From Chelatococcus reniformis (GTDB lineage: Bacteria > Pseudomonadota > Alphaproteobacteria > Rhizobiales > Beijerinckiaceae), in assembly GCF_014640075.1 (NCBI RefSeq), contig NZ_BMGG01000001.1:496001-560000 (forward strand): 64,000 nucleotides of DNA. Reading direction: 5' to 3'. The position numbers and the translations under genes are program-made. A model generated the notes under the pieces. The model worked only from the letters and a program-made list of their open reading frames with translations. It was not told where the DNA came from and did no database searches. Within the stretch, counting starts at the first letter, position 1, and each line of letters starts with the position of its first letter. This document shows positions 54,310-63,467 of this stretch, one piece after another.

Positions 54310-57300
54310 TCAATAGTTCAGGGCACGGAGCTCGGCCAGGAGCTCGTCCTCGAGGGGGGACGGACCGCTGGATCCGACCGATCTCGGAGCGGGCGGGAGC
54401 GAAGCCCATTGCACCGCGTCATCGGCGAGGTGGGCAACGAGCGCATCGATCGAAGGAAAGTCGTAGGCGAGCGTCGGCCGCAGCGTCACCCCGAGATCCT
54501 TGTCCAGCGAGGCCTTCAGCTCCAGGTTCATCAGCGAATCGAACCCGAGTTCCTCCAGAGGGCGGCTGGGGTCGACGGCGTGGGTGCGCGGCAACTCCAG
54601 CGACGCGGCCACCAGCTGCGTGACGTGATTGCGCAGCAGACGAACACGGTCGGCCGGGCTCGATCGGTCGAGTTCGTCAAGCAGCGCCGGGCGCGGTGCG
54701 GCCGGCCCCTGCGCGATCGTCCGCGGCGCATCAGCAGGTGCCGACAGCAGTTGCGCCGCAGCGACCACGACGCGCCCCGGACGCTCCAGCAGCAGTCGAT
54801 CGAGGATTGCCTCGGCCGCAGCGGGCTCGATGCAGGCAATGGAACTGCGATCGATGGTTTCGGCCATTCCGGCGCCGGCCCACGGTCCCCAGTCGACGGC
54901 AAGGCCCGGCAGGCCGAGTGCCGCGCGGTGGTCGGCCAGCGCGTCCAGGGCCGCGTTGGCCGCCGCATAGTTGGCCTGCCCGGGGAGTCCGACCACCCCC
55001 GCCGCCGAGGCGTAGAGGAGGAAGAAGTCGAGCGGCCTGTCGCCCACGGCCTCGTGCAACAGCCACCCGCCGGTCAGCTTGGGCGCGAGCGCCCGCCCCA
55101 TGCGCGCTTCGTCCTGGTGCACGATCAGTGCGTCATCGAGAACGCCGGCCGCATGGATGATGCCGGTCAGATCGGCGCACGCTGCCAAAAGCCGCGCGAC
55201 ATCGCCCGGGATCGACACGTCGCATGGCACGACACGCACGTCCGCGCCTGCGGCGCGCAAATGATCGATCGCGCCGCGCGCCGTCGCGGTCGGCTCGCTT
55301 CGCCCTGCAAGCACGATCCGGCGCGCCCCGCGAGAGACCAGCCAATGGGCGGCGTGCAAACCCAGTGCGCCGAGGCCTCCGGTGACGAGATACGTGCCGC
55401 GCGGACCGACGAGGCCGCCCTGGCCCGGAGGCGCCTGCCAGAGCACGATCTTCCCGATGTGATGGGCACGTGCCATGTGCTGAAAGGCGGCCGCGGCGTC
55501 GTCGATCGAGAAGACCTCGGCCGGCAAGGGGCGCAGGGTTCCGTCCTCGAGCCGCGCGAGCAACTCGCCCATCATGTCGGCCACGAGTGCGTGATCCTGC
55601 TTCACGTCCCACAGGTCGAACGGGTGGTACGCGATGTTTCGGCCGAGTGCTGTGACTTGCTCCGCGGTCCAGACGTCCAGCTTGCCGATTTCGACGAACC
55701 GGCCTCCATCGGCGAGCGCTGCGAAGCTGGCGCCGATCGCATCGCCGCTCAGGCTGTTCAGCACCACATCGACGCCGCGGCCGCCTGTCGCCCGGCGGAT
55801 CTCGTCGGCGAACGCGAGGCTGCGCGAATTGTAGACGTGGTCGATGCCTTGGCGCCGCAGGCGCGCCCATTTTCCAGGACTCGCGGTGGCGAAGATTTCC
55901 GCCCCGGCGCGGCGCGCCACCTGGATTGCCGCCTGGCCGACGCCGCCGGCCGCCGCATGGATCAAGACCCGCTCACCGCGCTTGAGCTTGGCCAGCCGAT
56001 CCAGCCCGTAGTGAGCCGTGAGAAAGGCGAGCGGCAGCGTCGCCGCGTCGCGGAACGAGAGGTGATCGGGCTTGGCCACCACGAACGCCGCCGGCACCCG
56101 CACGCGGTCAGCCAGGCTTCCGACCGTCAGGCCGGCGATGATCGGCATGCCCGGCCGCAATCCCTGCACCCCGGCGCCGACGGCCGTGACGATACCGGCA
56201 CACTCCAGGCCGTAGGGCATATGCTCGGCCGACGTGGGCAAGAGGCCCATGCCGTGAAGCACGTCACGGAAGTTGAGGCCGCTCGCGACCGGCGTGACGA
56301 CGACCTCGCCGGTCCCGGGAGCTCCGCCGTCGAACCGCGGTCGCACCACGGTCCTGACCGGCGCTTCGCGCTCCGATGCGGTAGCAGCGAAGACCTGCCC
56401 ATTGCGGACCGCCACCTCCGTGGCGCCGGCCCCACGCAGGAGAAGGGGAGCCAGTTCGCGCGCCAGGTCGACGTTCGAAAGGCCGCCCCTGGCATCAAGG
56501 TCGATCCGAATCAGCCGCAAGTCGGGATATTCGGCTGCCGCGACGCGGGACAGGCCCCAAAGACCGGCTTCGGCCACCGCCGTCACGTCCTCGGTGGTGA
56601 CGCGCTGGCTGCCCCGCGTCACCAGCGCGATGCGCAGGTCCCTGCGGTCCGCAATGCGGCCGACGGCCTGCACCAGGCCGAGATGGCGACGGTAGGATCG
56701 TGGCACCCCGGCCGCGCAATCGGCCGCCTGGAGCGCGAGGTCGACGATCGTGCAGGCGCCGACGGCCGGCCGGGACGCCGCGAGCCACCGCGCCAGCGCG
56801 GGCGCATCGCCCGATACGTCGAAAGGCGCCAGGCTCACTCCATGGCCGCGCTCCATGAGCTCCGTCCGGGCCGCCGATGCCACGGCTTCATCGTCGCCGA
56901 TCAGCAGAATCCGCTGTGGCTGGACGTGCATGTCCTCCACCACGTCGGGCCGCCATACGATGCGCCGGATCGGCATCGGGCCGGAGCTCGCCGCGGCCAG
57001 ATGGTCGGCCTGGCGGATCGACCGGAACGTCACGCCGTCGAGGATCGCCAGAACCTGGTCGCCCTCCATCAGGCGCACGTCGATCTGGCATCGCTGGGCC
57101 GTCGCGGCGCCGCGAAGGCGCAGCACCGTGCGGGCCGACGTGGCACCCGCCGCCTGCACGACGACGCGGTCGATGCCGGTCGGCAGCCAGGTCTCTTCCG
57201 CGGGAAGGCTGGGCAGGATGCAGCTGGCCGCCACCAGGCAGCCGTCGAGGAGCGCCGGATGGATCGCGAAGGGGTCGGCCGCGCCGGCGCAGTCCGGCAG

Positions 57301-60156
57301 TTGCACGCGCGCGGTGGCGAGCAGGCCGCTTCGCTCGACGGTGAGCAATGAACGGAACGCCGGCCGGGCCTCGACCCCGTGGACTGCCAGATCGGCGTAG
57401 ATATCGCTGCCCGGGATGGTCTCGAGCGCGGCCGGCCCCTCGGCGAGCGGCTCGGCGTCGGAGGCCCCGGCGCCGACGGTGTCGGTCAGGCGCGCGGTCG
57501 CGTACAGCGTCCATGCGGCGTCCGAGCCTGCGTTCTCGGTCTGCGCATACAACCGCCAGGCACCATCGGGCGCGACGACGGTCTGGACCTCGACGGTCCC
57601 GTCCGCCGGCAGCCGCAGCGGGCGCACCGCCAGCAATTGCTCGATCGCGCCACGGCCGGCCGCTCGGGCGTTTTGGATTGCGATCTCGACCAACGCCGTC
57701 ATCGGCAAAATGGCCTGGCCGGAGACACGGTGGTCCTGCAGAAAGGCATGCGCGCGGCCGCCGATGGTCAGGCCGAATCGCCGCTCGTCGGTTGCCGCCA
57801 GAGGGAGCGGACGGCCGGCCAGTCCGCCGGGCGAGGCCTCCGCGACGGCGAGGCCTCGCGGCCGCTCGATGAAGTGCCGCTCCCCTTCGAACGGATAGCC
57901 CGGCAGCGCGATCCGAGGGGGCTGGCGCTGGTCGTCGATGGATGTCCAATCGGGCGCCAGGCCTGCCAGATGCAGGTCCGCCCAGCATCGACATCTATCC
58001 GTTCGTGATCCGGCGAGGGCGACGACGTCGAGCACGATGATGTCCTCACCCACCGGTAGAGCGGCGGGCGTATCATCGCGGATCACCAGCTCCCACCAAA
58101 AGGCGGGGCTCGTGACCTCCGCGCCGGCGGCGCGGCCGAGCAGGCTCGAGACCAGGGGACGATTGGGCGGCGACAGCGTCAGTCCGCGCACGGTGCGAAG
58201 GAAGGCGAAGCGGCCGCTCTCGCCGTCCGCCAACGCCAGAACCTGGCTTCGGGCAGCCAGCAGGCGCAGCGCGTCCTCGAGGCTGAAGACGCCGGCCTGG
58301 CAGGCCGCGACGATCTCGCCTAAGCCATGGCCGATCAATTGGTCGGGCACCACGCCCCAGCGCCGAAACGCCGTCGCGGCGGCATAGGCCGTGCGGAAGA
58401 TCGCGAATGCAGGATCGCCTGCCAACGTCACAGCGATGTCCGGGCCGGCGGCCGCGAGCCCTTCCTCGAGCTGCGCCAATCCGGGCGCCATCGCAGCGAC
58501 GGCATCGTCTGCCGCGTCCGGCAGCGGACGGCTCGATGAAAACCGAAATGCGACAGACCGTGAACGCACGCCGGTCGTCGCCGGCGGTGTGAAATCACGA
58601 AGTTGCGCGATGAGCGCGGGCACGGTCTCGAAGACGAAAGCCGCCCTCTCGCCAAGCCGCGCGCGCCCGCCGTTCATGGTCAGCGCGACGGCCGCCCCGT
58701 CCACCGCCGGCGCGGCCGCGAGGGCGTCGGCCAGGCGATGGGCCGCTGCGGCCAGGGCCGACGCCGTATGAGCGGACAGCGTCAACACTTCGGTCCGAGG
58801 GGCGCTCGCCGTGACCACCCGAAGGGGCGGCGCCTCCAGGATCATGTGAACGTTGGTGCCGCTCATGCCGAAGGCACTGACCGCGGCGCGCCGGGGATCC
58901 GGCCCTGTCCACGGCACCGGTTCCACGGCCACCGCCATGTTGATCCGGTCCCATGGGATCAGGGGATTGGGCGTGCGGAAATGGAGGTTGGCCGGCACCT
59001 CGCCGTGGTGCGCGGCGAGAGCCGCCTTGATCAACCCGGCGATGCCGGCCGCGGCTTCCAGGTGACCGAAATTGGTCTTGGCGGAGCCGACGAGCAGTGG
59101 CTGCTCCCGGTCCGTGCCATAAGCATCGCCGAGCGCGCGCAGTTCGATCGGATCGCCGAGCGCCGTTCCCGTGCCGTGCGCCTCGACATAGCCGATCGAC
59201 CGCCCACCCACGCCCGCATCGGCCAGCGCAGCACGAATGACGTCGCGCTGGGCGACGCCGTTCGGCGCCGAAATGCCATTGCTGCGGCCGTCATGATTGA
59301 CGGCGGAACCGAGGATCACGGCAATGACCGGATCGCCGCTTGCGAGCGCGTCGCTCAAGCGCCGCAAGGCGACGACGCCGCACCCCTCGCCGCGAACAAA
59401 GCCATCGGCGTCGGCGCTGAACGTCCGGCAGCGGCCGCTCCTCGACAGGGCCTGCATCCGACAGAGCGCGAGGGTGATTTCCGGCGCGAGGACCAGATTG
59501 ACGCCCCCCGCGAGCGCCCGGTCGCAATCGCCGTCGCGCAAGCTCCGGCACGCCAGATGAACGGCGAGCAGCGACGACGAGCAGGCCGTGTCGAGGGTGA
59601 TGACCGGCCCGTGCAAGTCGAGGTGATAGGCGATGCGGCCGGCTGCCAGGCTTCGCATCAACCCCAGGCCCGCGTGGCCGTCGATCTCGGCGGCCGGGCG
59701 ACGATAGAGTCGCTCCTGCGAATAGTCGTCGGAATAGATGCCGACGAAGACGCCCGTCCGCGTCCCCGCCAGCGACGGGGGAGCCCATGCCGCGTTTTCG
59801 ACGGCCTGCCACGCCACCTCCATCAGGAGGCGATGCTGCGGATCCATGGACGCGGCCTCGCGTCGCGAGATGCCGAAGAAGCTTGCATCGAAGCGATCGA
59901 TGTCGCGCAGCGCGCCCATGTCGCGGCTGTAGGCCTGCCCGGCACCGGATGCGCCGCCCGGGTCCGCCTGCGACCACCGGGCCACCGGAATCGGTCCGAC
60001 GGCGTCGCCGCCTTGGCGCAGGAACCGCCAGTAGCTCTGGGCATCCTCGACCCCGCCCGGAAAGCGGCAGCCGACGCCGACTATGGCGATGGGCCCGCCA
60101 GCCCGGATATCCGGATGGCCGCTCACGTGCGGGACCTGAGGGATCGCCGCGGGCAT
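54310..60156 (-). CDS. type I PKS module: KS-AT(relic)-DH-ER-KR-ACP
   Basis: A 1948-residue protein. KS about 20-440 is complete: DTACSSSLLAVH (Cys about 189), EAHGTGTALGD and KTNFGHLEAAAG. The AT region (about 500-730) is shortened. The GQGxQ motif is absent, the active-site GHSxGE has become GHGLGE (no Ser), and no HAFH/YASH motif is found, so it cannot load an extender. DH about 780-1050: DHRVSGQAILP intact, but HPALLDGCLVAAS lacks the usual Gln/His four residues after Asp. ER about 1265-1570: LNFRDVLHGMGLLP, AAAGGVGQAAI. KR about 1585-1770: YLVTGGLGALGLH, LDD, NYAAANAA. ACP about 1830-1915: LGFDSLMNLEL. The tail PLEDELLAELRALNY probably docks to the helical start of the next PKS. It should perform the first elongation on the starter, with malonyl supplied in trans. 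Confidence 0.92.
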   Translation of the reverse strand: MPAAIPQVPHVSGHPDIRAGGPIAIVGVGCRFPGGVEDAQSYWRFLRQGGDAVGPIPVARWSQADPGGASGAGQAYSRDMGALRDIDRFDASFFGISRREAASMDPQHRLLMEVAWQAVENAAWAPPSLAGTRTGVFVGIYSDDYSQERLYRRPAAEIDGHAGLGLMRSLAAGRIAYHLDLHGPVITLDTACSSSLLAVHLACRSLRDGDCDRALAGGVNLVLAPEITLALCRMQALSRSGRCRTFSADADGFVRGEGCGVVALRRLSDALASGDPVIAVILGSAVNHDGRSNGISAPNGVAQRDVIRAALADAGVGGRSIGYVEAHGTGTALGDPIELRALGDAYGTDREQPLLVGSAKTNFGHLEAAAGIAGLIKAALAAHHGEVPANLHFRTPNPLIPWDRINMAVAVEPVPWTGPDPRRAAVSAFGMSGTNVHMILEAPPLRVVTASAPRTEVLTLSAHTASALAAAAHRLADALAAAPAVDGAAVALTMNGGRARLGERAAFVFETVPALIAQLRDFTPPATTGVRSRSVAFRFSSSRPLPDAADDAVAAMAPGLAQLEEGLAAAGPDIAVTLAGDPAFAIFRTAYAAATAFRRWGVVPDQLIGHGLGEIVAACQAGVFSLEDALRLLAARSQVLALADGESGRFAFLRTVRGLTLSPPNRPLVSSLLGRAAGAEVTSPAFWWELVIRDDTPAALPVGEDIIVLDVVALAGSRTDRCRCWADLHLAGLAPDWTSIDDQRQPPRIALPGYPFEGERHFIERPRGLAVAEASPGGLAGRPLPLAATDERRFGLTIGGRAHAFLQDHRVSGQAILPMTALVEIAIQNARAAGRGAIEQLLAVRPLRLPADGTVEVQTVVAPDGAWRLYAQTENAGSDAAWTLYATARLTDTVGAGASDAEPLAEGPAALETIPGSDIYADLAVHGVEARPAFRSLLTVERSGLLATARVQLPDCAGAADPFAIHPALLDGCLVAASCILPSLPAEETWLPTGIDRVVVQAAGATSARTVLRLRGAATAQRCQIDVRLMEGDQVLAILDGVTFRSIRQADHLAAASSGPMPIRRIVWRPDVVEDMHVQPQRILLIGDDEAVASAARTELMERGHGVSLAPFDVSGDAPALARWLAASRPAVGACTIVDLALQAADCAAGVPRSYRRHLGLVQAVGRIADRRDLRIALVTRGSQRVTTEDVTAVAEAGLWGLSRVAAAEYPDLRLIRIDLDARGGLSNVDLARELAPLLLRGAGATEVAVRNGQVFAATASEREAPVRTVVRPRFDGGAPGTGEVVVTPVASGLNFRDVLHGMGLLPTSAEHMPYGLECAGIVTAVGAGVQGLRPGMPIIAGLTVGSLADRVRVPAAFVVAKPDHLSFRDAATLPLAFLTAHYGLDRLAKLKRGERVLIHAAAGGVGQAAIQVARRAGAEIFATASPGKWARLRRQGIDHVYNSRSLAFADEIRRATGGRGVDVVLNSLSGDAIGASFAALADGGRFVEIGKLDVWTAEQVTALGRNIAYHPFDLWDVKQDHALVADMMGELLARLEDGTLRPLPAEVFSIDDAAAAFQHMARAHHIGKIVLWQAPPGQGGLVGPRGTYLVTGGLGALGLHAAHWLVSRGARRIVLAGRSEPTATARGAIDHLRAAGADVRVVPCDVSIPGDVARLLAACADLTGIIHAAGVLDDALIVHQDEARMGRALAPKLTGGWLLHEAVGDRPLDFFLLYASAAGVVGLPGQANYAAANAALDALADHRAALGLPGLAVDWGPWAGAGMAETIDRSSIACIEPAAAEAILDRLLLERPGRVVVAAAQLLSAPADAPRTIAQGPAAPRPALLDELDRSSPADRVRLLRNHVTQLVAASLELPRTHAVDPSRPLEELGFDSLMNLELKASLDKDLGVTLRPTLAYDFPSIDALVAHLADDAVQWASLPPAPRSVGSSGPSPLEDELLAELRALNY

Positions 60157-60159
60157 GGA

Positions 60160-61920
60160 TTACGCCGCCACGGGCGTCGCCCGATCGCGCTCGACGGCGC
60201 CGATCGCGGTCAGGTGCTGCACCAGCGCGGCAAGCGTCGCGGTCTCCCACACCAGTGTGGGCTCGAGGCCGCACCGGAGATGATCACCCAGTTCGCGTGC
60301 CAAGGCGACGCCGAGGATCGAATCGAGCCCGTACTCCGCAAAGGAGCGGCCCCCCTCGACGGTCCCCGCCCCCAGATTCAAACGGCGTTCGAGCCACCGC
60401 GCGACCCACGCCTGCGTCTCGGCCGCCGTCGGCGCCGTCGTCACAGGCCGCGCGACCGGACGATGCGCCGCCGCCCGCAGCTCGCGCTTCAGGATCTTGC
60501 CTGTGGGATTGCGCGGCAAACGGTCGGCGAAGGCAATGACGCTCGGCACCTTGTAGGCAGCGATTGAAGCCCGGCACAGGGCCTCGAGCTCCTCCGGGGC
60601 TTGAGGATGGCTGGGGTGAAGAACGACCGTCGCCCAGACCTCCTCGCCGAGGAAAGGATCCGGCACGCCAAAAACGGCGGCTTCCGCGACGCCGGGATGG
60701 CCGTAGAGCACGTTTTCCACTTCGGCCGGGTAGACATTGCGGCCGCCGACGATGATCAGGTCGGTCAGCCGATCTTCGATGCTCAGATAGCCATCGGCAT
60801 CGAGGCGTCCGATATCGCCGGTGTGGAGCCAGCCGCCGCGAAGCGCCCGCGCGGTCTCTTCGGCGCGGTTCCAGTACCCGCTCATGACGTTAGGCCCTCG
60901 CAGCAGGATCTCGCCCGCCTCGCCGGGGGCTACATCCCGATCATCCTGCGGGTCGACCACGCGCAGTTCGACTTGCTCGATGGGCGTGCCGACGCAGCCC
61001 TCGCGGATCGCGATCAAGTGGTTGTAGGTCGCGAACGGCGAACATTCGGTCTGGCCGTAGCCCTGGTAGATCGGCCGTCCCATACGCTTGGCCCAGCGCT
61101 GCTCCACCTCCAGCGGGAGAGGTGCCGCAGCGGAAAACCAATATCGGACGCCGGCGATATCGAGATCGGTCAAGTGTTCCTCGAGCGAGAGGAAGGTCGT
61201 CGGCACGCCGAATACCATCGTCACGCCGTCGGCCCGAAGCGACCCGATCACCGCCTCCCGATCGAAGCGCCGTTGAAGCACGACCGACGCCCCCGCGCAG
61301 AACGCGGCGTTCATGATAGCGTTCTGGCCAAAACAATGGTGCAGCGGCAGGAACAGGAGCAGGCGGTCGTCGGGGCGAACGCCCATGTAGCGCACCTTGG
61401 AGCGCGCCGTGAAGTCGACGTTGCCATGGGACAGCACGACGCCCTTGGGACGGCCCGTGGTGCCGGACGAATAGACGATGACGGCAGGATGGTCGGGGCC
61501 GACGCCGACGGTTGGAAGCGGGGGATGGCCCGCGACAGGCGCATCCACCTCGAGGCGCCGGATACCGCGCCGCGCAAAACGCTCGTCCAGATTCGCGTCG
61601 GCGAACGCCGCCTTGCAACCGCTGTCGTCGAGGATGAAATCGATCTCATCCGCCGCTAGCGCCGGACTGATGCAGACCGCGACGCAACCGAGGCCAAGAA
61701 TTGCAAGATAGGCAACGACGAAAGCGGGACTGTTCGACATGGCCAACGCCACATGGTCGCCGCGGGCGACACCGGCGTCGGCGAGCAGGCGGCGCAGGCG
61801 CGCCGCTGTTTCCGCAACGGTTGCATAGGAGATCGCCTCGCCTTCGAAGTAGAGGCAAATGCCGTCACGCGGGCCGCATTCGACAGAGTTTGCGACGTTC
61901 ATGCCGCGATCGGTCGTCAT
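60160..61920 (-). CDS. loading protein: acyl/aryl-AMP ligase fused to an acyl carrier protein
   Basis: A 586-residue protein. The adenylate-forming domain (about 1-490) has IVYSSGTTGRPKGVVLSHGN, YQGYGQTECSPFATYN, TGDIGRLDADGY, DLIIVGGRNVYPAEVE and NPTGKILKRELR (catalytic Lys). The sequence is of the long-chain-acyl/4-coumarate-CoA-ligase type; it lacks the insertion and HDMGL-type motif of true fatty acyl-AMP ligases. Residues about 505-575 are a carrier domain with EYGLDSILGVAL (pantetheine Ser). It probably activates a carboxylic acid, loads it on its own carrier and passes it to the first KS. The ATG at 61920 follows GGGAG with eight bases; an upstream TTG is less likely. It is the first gene of the operon, three bases before the first PKS gene. 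The ammonia-lyase gene nearby makes a cinnamate-type starter plausible. Confidence 0.9.
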   Translation of the reverse strand: MTTDRGMNVANSVECGPRDGICLYFEGEAISYATVAETAARLRRLLADAGVARGDHVALAMSNSPAFVVAYLAILGLGCVAVCISPALAADEIDFILDDSGCKAAFADANLDERFARRGIRRLEVDAPVAGHPPLPTVGVGPDHPAVIVYSSGTTGRPKGVVLSHGNVDFTARSKVRYMGVRPDDRLLLFLPLHHCFGQNAIMNAAFCAGASVVLQRRFDREAVIGSLRADGVTMVFGVPTTFLSLEEHLTDLDIAGVRYWFSAAAPLPLEVEQRWAKRMGRPIYQGYGQTECSPFATYNHLIAIREGCVGTPIEQVELRVVDPQDDRDVAPGEAGEILLRGPNVMSGYWNRAEETARALRGGWLHTGDIGRLDADGYLSIEDRLTDLIIVGGRNVYPAEVENVLYGHPGVAEAAVFGVPDPFLGEEVWATVVLHPSHPQAPEELEALCRASIAAYKVPSVIAFADRLPRNPTGKILKRELRAAAHRPVARPVTTAPTAAETQAWVARWLERRLNLGAGTVEGGRSFAEYGLDSILGVALARELGDHLRCGLEPTLVWETATLAALVQHLTAIGAVERDRATPVAA

Positions 61921-61973
61921 CGAACGTGCTCCCAAAATCTGTTATTTTTCAGCCACTTCAACCGCCCGGCCAG

Positions 61974-62002
61974 ACGCTACAAACCACCAGCCGTCCAGTC
62001 AA
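61974..62002 (-). promoter_or_regulatory. candidate sigma-70 promoter of the assembly-line operon
   Basis: On the minus strand TTGACT (62002-61997) is followed after exactly 17 bases by TAGCGT (61979-61974). The predicted transcript starts near 61967, about 47 bases before the ATG at 61920. The -35 box is good and the -10 box is poor. The DNA around it is the least GC-rich of this part of the window. Further upstream lies the IS5 relic, so the promoter region is short. Confidence 0.4.
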
Positions 62003-62081
62003 GTTAAACAATGTTCAGGCAATCCACCGCGGCTGGAGCCGCCCCGGCGAAGGGGGCGCACAAGCGCAATAGTTGCAGCCG

Positions 62082-62430
62082 CTAGAGGCTGTTATCGACC
62101 TGGGGGAGTAGAGCGACGTCTTTCGGCGCGATGCCGACGACAGCGACGGGCTGGAGGTCTGGAGGGTTTGCGAACCTGCGCTCATAATCCTTAGCCAGGC
62201 GTCGCAAGCGAGCGACCTGCGTCTGGAACCCACTGGGCTTCGTCGGGGCCCCTCGCAGGCTCCGCCGCGCCGCTGAACGCCTCCGGCGAGGGCCAGTCCG
62301 TTGGCCGCACGCCTCGGGCAGCGCCGTGCAAGAGGGCACGACAGCGCCCACTCCTCGCCCGACACGTCGGGCGGAGGTTCTGGCGGCCAGCGCCTCGTGA
62401 CCTTCCGGCGTTCCGTCGTATAGGAGGCCC
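62082..62430 (-). pseudogene. decayed IS5-family transposase remnant
   Basis: Two pieces in different frames resemble an IS5 transposase read leftward. Near 62410-62340 is PPPDVSGEEWALSCPLA (the N-terminal D..EEWAL region). At about 62230-62082 is ARLRRLAKDYERR followed by a hydrophobic end VAVVGIAPKDVALL, like the family's C-terminal RFRRLAKDYER region. The middle is missing and the frames are broken. GAGGCTGTT at 62085-62093 matches the terminus found at 16354 in the same orientation. Non-functional. It fills the gap between the operon promoter and the type II thioesterase gene; nothing else was found there. Confidence 0.5.
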
Positions 62431-62490
62431 CGTCCGTGAGCGTCACTTGGGATTCGGCTGCATCGCTCGGCACCTTCGGCAAGCAGCCGG

Positions 62491-63249
62491 TCAGCGCGCA
62501 CCGTGGAAACGCGCGAACAACCGGCAGATCTTCCCGATGAGAGCTTCGCGATGGTCGTTCAGATAGAAGTGATGGCCAGAATACATGGTCACGCCCGAGA
62601 AGACGCGGGTCTCCTCGGCCCATGCCGCAAGGTCCGCCTCGGTGACGCGATCGGTGTCGCCCCCAAAGGCATGGATCGGACAATCGAGCGGAGCGCCTGG
62701 CCTGTACACGTGGGTCTCCACCGCCGTGAGGTCCGCTCTGAAGATGGGCAGCAGCAGATCGACGAACTCCTGGTCGTCGAACACCGACTCCGGCGTGCCG
62801 TTCAACGCCTTGAGCTCACCCAGCAGGTCCGCGTCGGAGAGCAGATGCATCGGCGCACGGTGCGGTGGCAGATGCGGCGCACGCCGCGCCGAGACGAACA
62901 ACGCGGCGGGCGGCGGCGCACCGTCGTCGCGCAGTGCGCGCAGGGTCTCGAATGCGAGCAAAGCGCCCATGCTGTGACCAAACATCGCATAAGGCCGGTC
63001 GAGCGCCGGGCGCAGCGCCGCCGCGAGCTGCGCCACGACATCATCGAGATGGCGCAGCGGACGCTCGCGGATACGGCCGCCGCGGCCCGGCAACTGGACC
63101 GGAATGACCTCGATGTCGGCGGCGGCGATGCGTCGCCAAGGCACGTAAGCGGCGGCGCTGCCGCCGGCGAACGGCAGGCAAAACAGGCGGGCCGGCCGAG
63201 CCGGCGTGGCTGTCGGTCCGAGAATCCACGGCGATGTCATGGCGGTCAT
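62491..63249 (-). CDS. type II thioesterase of the biosynthetic locus
   Basis: A 252-residue alpha/beta hydrolase of the GrsT/RifR class. It has RLFCLPFAGGSAAAYVPWR at the N-terminus, IPVQLPGRGGRIRE, the nucleophile MFGHSMGALLAFE, Asp in the FGGDTDRVTEADLAAW region, and His in MYSGHHFYLNDH. Such enzymes hydrolyse wrongly primed or stalled acyl groups from carrier proteins. Several in-frame ATGs exist. 63249 is preferred over 63306 on length; 63240 is also possible, and none has a strong ribosome binding site. It is transcribed in the same direction as the assembly line, but an IS5 relic and about 570 bases lie between, so it may have its own promoter. It is divergent from the ammonia-lyase gene. 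Confidence 0.88.
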   Translation of the reverse strand: MTAMTSPWILGPTATPARPARLFCLPFAGGSAAAYVPWRRIAAADIEVIPVQLPGRGGRIRERPLRHLDDVVAQLAAALRPALDRPYAMFGHSMGALLAFETLRALRDDGAPPPAALFVSARRAPHLPPHRAPMHLLSDADLLGELKALNGTPESVFDDQEFVDLLLPIFRADLTAVETHVYRPGAPLDCPIHAFGGDTDRVTEADLAAWAEETRVFSGVTMYSGHHFYLNDHREALIGKICRLFARFHGAR

Positions 63250-63467
63250 GGCGAACCGATGCGACAACTTGCCAAGACGATGACCAGCGCCGACACTGAC
63301 ATGCACAACCTCATTCGATCACGAGCCTTCTTTAACCTGTACCCATTCGTTGAGTGCCGGAAAAGCCTCTGTGCCGTCAGCGTTGCGGTGCCTTCACGAG
63401 CGCGCTCGCGCGCCCACTCCACACGCGGCGACGCCTGTGCGGCGCCCACCAGCACGAGACGGTCTGC

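Noticed and set aside
60160-61920. Loading ligase as a true fatty acyl-AMP ligase (FAAL)
   Set aside because: It lacks the FAAL-type HDMGL motif and insertion; the motifs resemble acyl/aryl-CoA ligases. A fatty acid substrate is still possible.
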